The position numbers were made by a program, and so were the translations under genes. DNA of 64,000 bases from Solea solea (taxonomy: Eukaryota; Chordata; Actinopteri; Pleuronectiformes; Soleidae), in assembly GCF_958295425.1 (NCBI RefSeq), contig NC_081148.1, positions 10,883,466 through 10,947,465 of the forward strand. Direction: 5' to 3'. The notes beneath the pieces are model-generated. The model was not told the origin of the DNA, ran no database searches, and worked only from the letters and a program-made list of their open reading frames with translations. Below, piece after piece: positions 22,614 to 32,406 of the stretch; within the stretch, counting starts at the first letter, position 1; the number at the start of each line of letters is the position of its first letter.

Positions 22614-23917
22614 TAGAGCTGCCTGTCTTTCAGCACAACAGCTGGGCAGCTATCTTCAAGCCGCTTCCACAATAAAAATGAGGAGACATTTCCTTTTTTT
22701 TCCCTTTTTTCTAACCACCGTTTCCTGTCAGAGATAAGTCACAGTAGCCCCCGTCACTTTAACATTCCCCTTTGACCTGTTGCCATGGTAACATGGACAC
22801 AACTCGAATTGTGAAGTGTAATTAAGCACAACACATCATCAGCACCTCGTGCGAGAGCATTTCCGACTCCCAGATGCTTTTAGTTGGTGAGGTAAGAGTC
22901 ATTATGTATTGAGTTGTGTGGGACACAGACAAGGGAGGAAGGAAAACCAGAATCCTCATGTCCATCTCACTCTCATGTCTCTCTCTCTCTCTCTTACTTC
23001 ACATGCATACACAAACACACACTCACACACAGACAAATTCCTTAGTCACCTACATTTCCACTTTGCAAATTATGGCCTTAATTACAACCCCCACCAATCA
23101 AAGCGCGCATCTGTCACCAGCCCCTGCCAATCATGAGTCTCTAGGGTGTTTGTCGCCATCCAGGGCGGTCGTCACAAACGTAAGGTGGTCATTTTCTGCT
23201 GAAGCCTGTAGTTAGAGTCCATGGGAAAAGGAGGTCGGCCATTTTGGCGCCCTGCAGACCCTTGCAGAACTGGCAGGGATCGTAAAGGTTTAAAAATGTA
23301 AATACTCTGTTCCAAACTTCACCATCTCATTTTGTTCTGCTGAATGAAGTCTGAGGAGACATCCATCACTTCCAGATATAGCAGATCATGCATGTTTCCG
23401 TCTATTTCTGACTGAGACTCTCTCAGAATAGATCATTTTGCAAACCTGCTATGCGTGTTCCTTTACCCGCAAACTACAGTTGAGTCTTTCCAAGCTGTCA
23501 TGAGAGTTCAGGATTGTGAAGCAAGAGAGGAAAGAGACACTGGATTACAATCATGTTCTATAACAACACTGGCAACAATAAGATGCTATCGTGGTTTAAA
23601 TGTTCTATGTAAAGTCTAATTTGGGGTAAAACAAGTGAGGACTGCCACGTCTGAGAGTTGAACTCCAGTCACACTTGCAGTTGAGCAGCGTTAGACGTGA
23701 CTTCCTAACAACTTGTACACGAAATGTACATCATGTGACCTAGTGTAAAATGCCAAATGAAAAACTAAAAGATAAAATGAATTGGTTCAAAACATATCTT
23801 TAATCCCAACTTTAAACAGGTTTTTCACCTGTGGGAATGTGCTTAGTCGGCATTTACTCCTGGGTTAGTATTGGAGGCCAAGACCTGGGTACCATATCCT
23901 GGGTACCGTTCCTCATG
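22614..23917. other. unannotated unique sequence
   Basis: It contains a short (TC)n run near 22979-22993 and a palindromic RFX site listed separately. 22700-22880 has the look of conserved non-coding DNA (balanced base composition, no simple repeats). Confidence 0.5.
22779..22792. promoter_or_regulatory. perfect palindromic RFX X-box
   Basis: GTTGCCATGGTAAC is a perfect 14-bp palindrome and an exact match to the RFX X-box (GTNRCC-N(0-3)-RGYAAC). A nuclear-receptor half site TGACCT lies immediately upstream. Confidence 0.45.
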
Positions 23918-23950
23918 TTCCTTACATGTTCCTTACATGTTCCTTACATG
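23918..23950. repeat. 11-bp minisatellite, three perfect units
   Basis: TTCCTTACATG is repeated three times without change, preceded by a shortened unit (TTCCTCATG, 23909-23917). Confidence 0.95.
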
Positions 23951-23981
23951 TCGAATAACAAATGAATTTACTTAACCATCA

Positions 23982-24117
23982 ATCCATCCATTTTCTCCTG
24001 CTTATCTCCGGCCAATTTGTCCAGCTGTTCCGGGGGAATCCTGAGGCGCTCCAAGGCCAACCGAGGGACTCTCCAGCGAGTCCTGGGTCTTCCCCGGGGC
24101 CTCCTCCCAGTGGAGGA
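23982..24117. repeat. non-LTR retrotransposon 3'-end-like fragment
   Basis: 'atccatccattttctcctgc', 'ttccgggggaatcctgaggc' and 'gtcctgggtcttccccgggg' followed by 'cctcctcccagtgg' form a phrase I recognise as an abundant teleost LINE-associated 3' fragment. Family not assigned. Confidence 0.55.
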
Positions 24118-24527
24118 GTTAAATGAAGTTAAGTTAAATTAAGTCCACAAAGAGGGACTTGAATTAAGTCTTGGGCCAAATGACTCTGCCAAGCACATGG
24201 GTGATCAGTGGGAATGTCGATCTGTGCTACGTGCTCTAGCGTTAATGTTGCAGTGACCCTTACTTCTCAGGACACCGCCGATCGACTTGACACAAGACTC
24301 GGGCAAGTTTCGACAGAACCTGAGACGGAACTATTGACATGACTTGGCCTTGCCCCCAAACACTGAGATCAAAAACAGGTTGATGCTGCTGATGCACCGT
24401 GTAAACAGTCCTGAATGGCAATGACATGAGAGTTGAGGATTACAGTGTGTTTTGCAAATGCAAATGTGTCACATGTTACCATTTGAACTCCCCTGACCCT
24501 TGAGTGTGTGACGCATCCTGTCAGGAA

Positions 24528-24530
<3 letters not shown>
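24118..24530. other. unannotated unique sequence
   Basis: No exon, RNA gene or repeat recognised. Confidence 0.5.

Positions 24531-24558
<28 letters not shown>
24531..24558. repeat. (GT)n microsatellite
   Basis: 28 bp, followed about 100 bp later by a second imperfect TG run (24654-24677). Confidence 0.9.
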
Positions 24559-24689
24559 GTCTGAATAGCCATCTGTCACCAAGACTCACCTCACTAACAC
24601 AGCACACTCTCAGGAAATTAGAGAGCATCCACCGAAGTGTATTTGTGTGCACATCTGTGTGTGTGTGTATGTGTGTTTTTGTGGACACA

Positions 24690-24885
24690 CAAACTTGTTT
24701 CTATGTCTTAGTGAGGACACATCATAGACAATATATTCCCTAGCCACTTACCCTAACATTATCCATCACAAGTGCCTAACCCTAACCCTAAAACCAGGTC
24801 TTAACCCTGAAAAAGCTCTGGGGCCCAGACAAGATCAAAATGTCCTCACAATCAAGAATACAAGTACACACACACACACACACAC
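24690..24885 (+). repeat. 'gtcctcac' teleost repeat with telomere-like words
   Basis: 'tagtgaggacacatcatagac', 'gcctaaccctaaccctaaaac', 'aggtcttaaccctg' and 'aatgtcctcacaatc', ending in a CA tract (24866-24884). It is colinear with the repeat at 12013-12282. Confidence 0.6.
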
Positions 24886-24900
24886 CTGTCTCTCTATACT

Positions 24901-25259
24901 TGTAGCGACAGTTTTCCTATAAAAGGTCGCTAAGAGGCTTAGGTGGGCTCCAGGCAGTTACGCGTCATTCAAATGAATCCAAGTCCAGTGATGTTTATTG
25001 TTTGACGATTTATTCTTGGTTGTATGATGATTTATTCTTGGTTATTTGACGATTTGACGGTAAACAGAAAATATAAATCAGGAACGCCACTAACCCCCTT
25101 TCTCTATTACCCCCCGCCGATCCGAGTGCCCAGGTGTATAGATTAAACCACACCCATGTGTCAATCAAAAACGGAAGTGACATGACCAAAAAACAGTATG
25201 AGTGACCTTTCAAAATAAACAATAAACAAACAGACCAAATATGCATTTTGGCCCCTACA
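24901..25259. mobile_element. solo-LTR-like insertion with 5-bp target duplication
   Basis: This 359-bp segment begins TGTAGCGAC and ends GCCCCTACA, with TG...CA ends and imperfect 9-bp inverted termini (7 of 9). ATACT precedes it (24896-24900) and follows it (25260-25264). It holds a TATAAAA (24918-24924) and two AATAAA signals (25214-25219, 25221-25226). TG...CA termini with a 5-bp duplication are the signature of an LTR retroelement reduced to one LTR. The sequence either side belongs together as another 'gtcctcac' repeat. The matching extends to 8 bp (ATACTTGT), so an 8-bp-duplicating DNA transposon is the alternative. No coding sequence is present. Confidence 0.6.
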
Positions 25260-25360
25260 ATACTTGTGAGGACACTCATAGACAACCTAATAAAGACATA
25301 CAGTAATACACATGTTTTGGCCCACTTTTATTGTTTTGCACATATTTTGCACTACTGAGA

Positions 25361-25362
<2 letters not shown>

Positions 25363-25407
<45 letters not shown>
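25363..25407. repeat. (CA)n microsatellite
   Basis: 45 bp of perfect CA. Confidence 0.95.
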
Positions 25408-25409
<2 letters not shown>

Positions 25410-27053
25410 ATTGTCATCATTCACGGTCAGTGTCTCCACATGTGAGCACTGCATCACAAACAGACAAAAACATACACTGTTGGTGGGATTCTCCGTCTCC
25501 AAACAGCCAGTCTGGCTCAGAGAGGAAGGGTAGGGGGCCGTGTGTGTTATAGCGTTTCGTCTTTCCCGAGATTAGTAACCTTAAAATTTGGCTAATTAGA
25601 GAGGTTTTATGTCACTGCTGTTGAAAGGCAGTTCACTGTGAGGGCCAATGACAGACTGGGATCCTCCTGGGTGTCTTGAGGAGGGACACGTTATGAGAGG
25701 GATGTGGTGTGCTTTGTGTACAGCGCTCACTGTCATTTGGCTCAGGTCAGGGAAACACTGCATCTGCACGTGTATGTGTGGGCAGACACTTTTGTGTGTG
25801 GTGGACTGCTGTGTACAGAATTGTGGGCCAAAGTTAGAAAGAGCCGGTTTGTGCCCGTGCATCAGTTTCTGAGGCTCAGGTCACTCCATGAAAATCACCA
25901 TGCAATCAATATAACGTGCATGGTTTCCAATAGTTTTCAAGAATGATTCATTTTAGCCGTGACATCAGCCATGAAATACTTCCATTGCTTCAGAACAAGT
26001 CTTGGAAGTTTTCTATCAGCATTCATATTAGGTTTTCTCCTCCTGACAGCCATTTATTTATATGTGTTCTGGTTGTTTCATTAGTTTAATCAGGTTTAAA
26101 TGGGGTCTCTGTGTTGCATGGAGTTTAATTTAAAAATGGAGGTCACTCTGAGCTGAAGACTACCACTGAATGCATGTTAGCTTATGAAATATTATGTTTT
26201 GATATGTTTCTTATTCCTGTCCAGCCTCCTCTGGTACTCAGCCTCAAATAAGACTTGCCAAAACCTTCATGGAGCATTATCAGATTTTTGATACGGTGGT
26301 TCATACTGGGGGCAGCTATTATTTACTTTATTAGTTGTCCTAATTTCTCACATGAGCCTTAGAGTGTGTTTATTTGACATAAAGGAACATGTCACCCAGT
26401 TTAACAGTGGTCAAAATGTTAAACCAGTATTCAATTTCATTTTTCAGTTCAATAGTCTCATTTAAATGCAGAGTATCCTTCAATCAATGCAGTTTTGAAT
26501 GGATTGTGTACTATTTGATCACAGCATGAAGATGACTTTGTTTGCAGAAGCCCAGGTGGTCTAGGATATGGGATAAGGACAGAGGTCTCACTCTACATGT
26601 GCCGGGAGGCGGAGCGACGATGGAATACCTCACTGCTGTTTTGCAGAGTGCTGAGGGTGAGCGTGAGGTCGGGGGTGAGGCACTGGGAGTGTGTTTGTCT
26701 TGGGAGGGTCTGGGTTGGGGTCAGAGGGTAACCTGCGAGGTAAAGGGAGTCAGTCCAGCCAGTATGGGGTGTTGTTTGATGTCTGAAGACATGGGAAGAT
26801 TGTGGGGTGACTATGCTCAGTGCGTATGTGTTCGTGACTGATGATGATGAAGATGGTGATGGTGATGGTGATCTTTTTGCATATAGCTAGATAAACTATG
26901 AGGGGACAGTAGGAGGAGTGTGTCTGTTTCTCTGTATCTGTTACTGTCGGCAGGTTTGGACTCCACCAAGGGCTGACCAGTCATTCCAACGTGGCCCACC
27001 ACTATCAACGCCACAGACTGAGAACGTTGAGTTGTTAGGTGTCTGGATAGTAT

Positions 27054-27062
<9 letters not shown>
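25408..27062. other. unannotated unique sequence
   Basis: G-rich around 26580-26780, with an unbroken 99-codon frame (26542-26841) that shows no recognisable domain. A (GATGGT)n-like run lies near 26838-26872. No gene is called. Confidence 0.5.

Positions 27063-27085
<23 letters not shown>
27063..27085. repeat. (CA)n microsatellite
   Basis: 23 bp of perfect CA/AC. Confidence 0.9.
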
Positions 27086-27299
27086 TGGTGAGAGATACTT
27101 TACACCTCTCCACGGGGATCCTACTGATCAAAGGTTTCAGGCTGAGTTTTCTTTCACTGAAGCATCCACTGGGCTTTTCCCCATTACCTCAGCACACATT
27201 TAACTTGGAGCTTTTCACCCAGTTGTTCCACAGATATTGCATCCAAATTTGAATATAGATCAGCTCTTGTTCCGAAGCTTTATCCTTGTCAGCTGTTGT

Positions 27300-27612
27300 G
27301 TGAGTTTTGATTAGATCCCCTTCACTTCCTGCACGTCAGCAGGGCTGCTCCCCTTGGATTGAGCTTTAGACACCCATGCGCGCATCTGGTATGCACCCAG
27401 CACAAACCGTTGCTGACCTCTGACACTACATTGCTCAACAGCACCTCAGCGGTGGATGTAGAAATCCAATCTGTGATCTCGAGCTGTGGGTTTTCCACTA
27501 ATAAAATCCTCCCTGTGATCATCAAAATCTTGCATCCGCCGCGCTCCACTCTGCCTTATTGTGTTTTTGATCAGATTCTGTCTCCTTCCTTGACGTCAGC
27601 ACGGCCGCTTCC
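27300..27612. repeat. degenerate 52-bp direct repeats and a CRE
   Basis: 27300-27351 and 27561-27612 share 'gtg-tttttgatYagat' and 'cttcct..acgtcagcaSggc' with scattered differences. The right copy holds the palindromic CRE TGACGTCA (27591-27598); the left reads GCACGTCA. The 209 bp between them are unrecognised. Confidence 0.45.
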
Positions 27613-27707
27613 ATGCCAGGTTGTTTATTTTCATTTAGATTGCAGCATGATGGGATGTTTTATGACTCTGATGTGGAACAAATGAGAGCTGAGGAGCACC
27701 ACAGGCC

Positions 27708-27722
27708 GGGGGGGGGGGGGGG
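27708..27722. repeat. G15 homopolymer
   Basis: Fifteen consecutive G; potential G-quadruplex. Confidence 0.9.
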
Positions 27723-27920
27723 AATATGAGCAGGGGTTGAGAAGCCTGTAGATACCTGCTGTCAAACATTTTCATGCCCAACTCCAAAGCAGATGTGCAG
27801 GGCAGCTGCTGACTGACATATAAGGAAAGTTATTGTGGATTTGTTTCGCTTCACTCATTTTCACATTTGTCCAGTTCATTTTCTCAACACATATGTTATT
27901 TCAATGTCACTATTTGTGAT

Positions 27921-28031
27921 CAGTCAATCAAGTCAATTTTATTTATATAGCTTCACAGTCTGTACAGCAAGTGACACCCTTTGTCCTTAGACCCTCACAT
28001 GAGTGAGGAAAAACTCCACACAAACCCTTAA
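27921..28031 (+). repeat. teleost retroelement tail fragment ('tcaattttatttatatagc')
   Basis: 'caagtcaattttatttatatagc' followed by 'gagtgaggaaaaactcc' is a phrase found in many fish SINE/LINE 3' regions. The copy is short and degenerate. Confidence 0.45.
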
Positions 28032-28836
28032 GTATAGTAGATTTGGTGATCAGGGAACATTATCATAACAGGCATAGAGTTGAATATCTAGGACACGTAA
28101 CATACAGCATATGCTAAGAGCACTGTAAAATACCATGTACCATTTCATGTTTTTGTGCCTATACAGTCGCTATGTCTATGGATGAAACTAAAGCAATAAT
28201 TAATATTCCATTAACTGGTTTGGATTTTACAGAAAAAAAACATTTTCTATTATTGTCCCACTTGCTAAAGACAAATATATACATATTTATATATAAATGT
28301 CAACTCAGCCAGGTCATTATACTGAGTCGTATACAGTATAATGACGCCATAGCAAGATTTCAAAAATGGCAAGTTAGAGAATAAGAGAATGTTAGAGTTT
28401 TAATGTACTGGATCTTCACTATGAGTGATTTATTAGATGAAACTGCTTGTCATACCATGTGGATATTTACATGGAGTGACGCTTGTTCACCACATTAGTT
28501 TGGAAAACACTGACATGATGAGAACAGGTGTTGCATGTATTTAATCATGAACCAATGTATGGAAGAAAGAAATTGGCACTAGATGAAAAGTCGGGAGACC
28601 TCTGGTGACCAGATGTGCATGAATCCTTTCACAGCAGTACATTGATGAAGCTACAGTAATAAACATTGACTCTTATAGACAAGATAGGTCTGCTGCAAGA
28701 GAGGAAGAAATAATGACAAATAACGAAAATAGAAATGTGGTGTATTTTGCACACATTGCAGTATAAGCTATTTACTGATACACTGAATGTTGGCACTTTC
28801 TGTTGTGACGTCTGATGTGATTTTCATTGGTTTTCA
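28032..28836. other. unannotated unique sequence
   Basis: AT-rich; nothing recognised. Confidence 0.5.
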
Positions 28837-29519
28837 GCTCTCTCCATGCACTCATGTTAGATACAAGATACAAAAGTAGACAGAGAGAGCTGCAGGTTTA
28901 TTGGATGCATGTGCGTGTCTAAAAAACATTGCTTTTTTGATTGTCTGTGCGTGGGTTTCCTCCCACAGTGCAAAAACATGCAGATTTGGGGATTAGGCAA
29001 ATCTAAATTGTCCGTAGGTGTGAGTGTGAGAGTGGTTGTTTGTCTCTATGTGGCCCTGTGATGCACTGGCGATCTGTCCAGGGTGCACCCCGCCTTTCGA
29101 CCTATGTCAGCTGAGATTGGCACGCGACCTTCATGTGGAGGATAAAGTGGTAGAAAATGAGTGAGTGAGTAAGTCCAGGCACCTTAAACCAGGCTGCCTC
29201 CACAAAGAAGTTTTAAAAACTATAAAGCAATAAGTTGGTGTGGTGAAATTTTCTTGCAATAAATTCCTCACTGATGAAGATGTTTTTCCTCTTTTATCAG
29301 TGATGAAAAAAATTGAGAACTTGCATACTGTGACATGTCTTTTACATGTGTTATTATTTTTTGCGTTAAATATGTACCTGAGTCTGAAAAAGCTGCACAG
29401 ATGAAGAGTCAGATGAACAGGATGTAAATGAACCACTTCCGCTCTCTCCACTCATGTTGAGATGCCACAGATACAAAGGCAGACAGAGAAAGCTGCAGGT
29501 TTATTGGATGCATGTGCGT
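28837..29519. repeat. 80-bp direct duplication flanking a dispersed repeat
   Basis: 28837-28916 and 29441-29519 are related: both start GCTCTCTCCA and end 'gctgcaggtttattggatgc' plus ATGTGCGT, with the middle diverged by small indels and substitutions. The 600-bp spacing contains a copy of the abundant teleost repeat. Confidence 0.8.
28947..29172 (-). repeat. abundant teleost interspersed repeat, copy C
   Basis: Same orientation as copy B and 5'-truncated relative to it. It reads from 'tgcgtgggtttcctcccac' through 'ggcgatctgtccagggtg' to 'gataaagtggtagaaaatg' and a (GAGT)n run. Confidence 0.75.
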
Positions 29520-30319
29520 AATTTAGCCAGCGTGTGTAAAGGTCATCAGATCAAGGTGTATGCCGAGGCTGGTCAGGCTGCTTTGTTTACATGTCCTCTT
29601 TTCAACGCTGCACAATGTTGCTGTTGTTGGCAGTTACATTATGCAAACCACGGGTGACTGGATCATGTAGCAGGCAGCAACTTTGATTAACCAAATGAGA
29701 GCGACTGTCCAATCTTAGCTTCTAGAGTCCAAACACAGAAAACACCCAGAATGTACATGAATGCACGTGTATGTCGTGTTCTATCTCTTTCTATCATCCG
29801 TACTCTTTCTATCCCTCTCTTAATTCAAGGACCCCCATCCCCTCTGGCAGTCAGTGACTTACCCGGCCCCAACAGTTGTGGTGATTGATGACCTCAGCCA
29901 GGGCCAGGTTGCAAACCACTAACTCACAAACACACATTACTCAACCCAAAGATAAGCAAATGGCCTGCAAGCTGCCAACGTCCCTAAGTGCTCCGCAAAC
30001 ACAGGTAACAGTGGCATCATTTCAAAAGCATTCATTACCTAACCACAGCCGGCTACTTCTACACGGGAGAGAGGGAGAGAGGCAGTATGCCGGTCTACTT
30101 TCATCTCTTTTGTTGGTTGCATGAAGCCAGATCAAATCACTGGCTCTGTTTTCTGCAGCGTCTCTGGGAAGCCCCTGGCCATGACGTTTGTTTTGATGAG
30201 CCATAATTCTCTGCTTCATATGTAATTTTCTGGGTGTGCTGCCAGAGAGATCTGCCTGAGGTGCTGTACCTTTTATGTTCGATGCAGTTCTGATGGAACA
30301 TTAAAGCAATTTTCCATCA
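29520..30319. other. unannotated unique sequence
   Basis: No exon recognised. TGATTGATGAC, a PBX-HOX-type word, occurs at 29882-29892. Confidence 0.5.
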
Positions 30320-30740
30320 TACAGTTCTAGTTCTAGTCTTTTTTTGCTTTTCTGTTGAGGATAGTTCCTGTTGTGCTTTCTCTGGTACCATCTCTGATGA
30401 GGCGAGCTAAAGCCAATACTAAAACGTGGCCACTGATTGGTCAGAGAGTGTCGTCACAAATCATGAGCGTGACGTCTGACGATCAAAGAATCAAAGTGAA
30501 CAATGCTGAACTCTAGATCAGTTAAAAAAGACTTAAAAATCCTGAAAACATGTTAATATCCAACATCTAAAATCTCAATATTTAACACAGGAGTCTGATG
30601 TAGTTAGTGACAGCACTGCTGAAAGCTGGTGATCATGAGCCGAATCACAACCCCTTCATCGAGCCAAGTAGTGCTAGAACTGGATAATGGAGAAGTGCCA
30701 CGACTGACTCTGGGTACATGTACCAGGGTCACAAACAACT
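30320..30740. repeat. possible DNA-transposon-derived repeat
   Basis: The stretch contains 'ctgattggtcagagagtgtcg' and 'gatgaggcgagctaaagcc', and ends near a perfect 12-bp palindrome GGTACATGTACC (30713-30724). The phrases recall a fish MITE family, but ends and target duplication are not identifiable. Confidence 0.3.
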
Positions 30741-32371
30741 GAGAGTGCAGTTCAGTAAAGTAGTGTATCAACAGTGACATGAAGGAACCAGTGTTCCTGC
30801 TTGTAATTCCTTGAAGGGTACATATTTAGCAAGGTTTAAATAAATAAGAAAGGAGAAAATGACTCAAACACTTTTTGGTAGAAATGCAGACATAAGGAGT
30901 GTTTTCCAAAGAGAACTGAAACTGGTCTGGAGGCTGAATCAGTGTTGCAATAAAACAGTCCTCATAGCACCAAGAGCTCCATTACATTTGACATTTATGA
31001 AGCCAATGGTTAATAGTAAAATGACAAATATATTATGTAATGTATGCATAATTATCCATTCAGTATACACGATGGTCATTTCTGGACGCTAAGTGGTGGT
31101 GTTGTCCATGCAGCTTCCAACAAAGCTTGTCCTTTTCTTGTGAAAAACAGCCACAGGCCAAGAAAAAGGAACACAAACATGCTCGATGTCGTCCATTGTT
31201 GCTCTTTGTTGACTGTGTTGCATTCTTCTTCTTTGTGGAATTTATTGGCTGAGCTTCACTGAGACTTGCTGGTCTGAAGTTTTACATTATAGCTGTGTAA
31301 TTTCCATATCCAGTTCACACACCCCATGGTACAGAGCCTGATAGGTCAGTCCTGATGGTTAGGATGAGAAAACTTTCGATTTCAAAACCACAGTCGAAAA
31401 ACATTACCATAATCGTTCTATAACATAAACCACATGTTTTTAACCATGACAACTGAAGTCCCTGAATCCCAGCGAACTCCAGTGACACTGAGTGTTTGTT
31501 TTGCCGTTTGCCAAAACTAATTTAAACCTTTACCACAGCACTGTTACATCATAAAACAGATTCATTTTTCATTAGTGTTTTGGAGCTTTGGAAGGCACGG
31601 ACAAATGATGTCATCTTGCTCAGTGACAGACAGAAAACACACTCCGTTTTTTGGCGTTTTTGAATTGGAACGATGTGTTTCACTGAACATAGGGATTAAG
31701 AAGTAGATTATGCTGCACAAACGCTTCGAAAACATTTGTGAATATTGCGATGATTTCTACACTAAGTTTTGGTAGCCAGTGAAAGCCACTTACTATGCAT
31801 TACTAGTGTGAATCAAATGAATATATAGTGCCCTCCCATCCACTGAGGAGCTACCAAACTATTCAAGCCAAGAGGTGATGTATTTGCACGCAGTATTCTG
31901 ATACTAAACATTCAGGACTCAGACGTTGCTAGTCCTCTATTCCATCCTCTCCATCCCCTTCTTGTGCAACAGGCCAGAGCAGGCAGATGAAAGCATCATC
32001 CACATCAGGCCCTGGCTCCAGCCCCCCTCCATCCATCACAATCAACGCCAGCAGTCGGCCCAATTAGGCCCCCGGAACACTCAGGGCCACAGCCTGATTG
32101 TTAACACTGTGAAAACACAGAGAGAAGGACGGGGTGGAGGGGGTGGAGGGGGTGGATGTGGGGCGATGACGGGACGTTGGGACCTTAGAGGGAGTTTGGG
32201 GTAGAGATGGAGGAGAAAAGGGGGGAGGGAGGTCAGATAGCTGGCGGCCCCATTTCCTCTCTAATGGCCTCCAAACGAGGGAATATGAGGGAATGTTGCC
32301 CCTTAAAGCAGGTGACCTGTAGGAAAAGGAGGGCAGCCACACCCACCTCTGAACCCTTACTGGATCCAGGC
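30741..32371. other. unannotated unique sequence
   Basis: A (GGTGGAGG)n-like G-rich stretch lies at 32129-32162. 31980-32110 has the balanced composition of conserved non-coding DNA (for example CCCAATTAGGCCC). No exon is recognised. Confidence 0.5.

Positions 32372-32405
<34 letters not shown>
32372..32405. repeat. (CA)n microsatellite
   Basis: 34 bp of perfect CA/AC. Confidence 0.9.

Positions 32406-32406
<1 letters not shown>

Noticed and set aside
22836..22860. REST/RE1 silencer element from TCAGCACC
   Set aside because: Only the left half matches; the right half does not fit the consensus.
26542..26841. 99-codon frame in G-rich DNA
   Set aside because: G-rich sequence lacks stop codons; there is no family motif.
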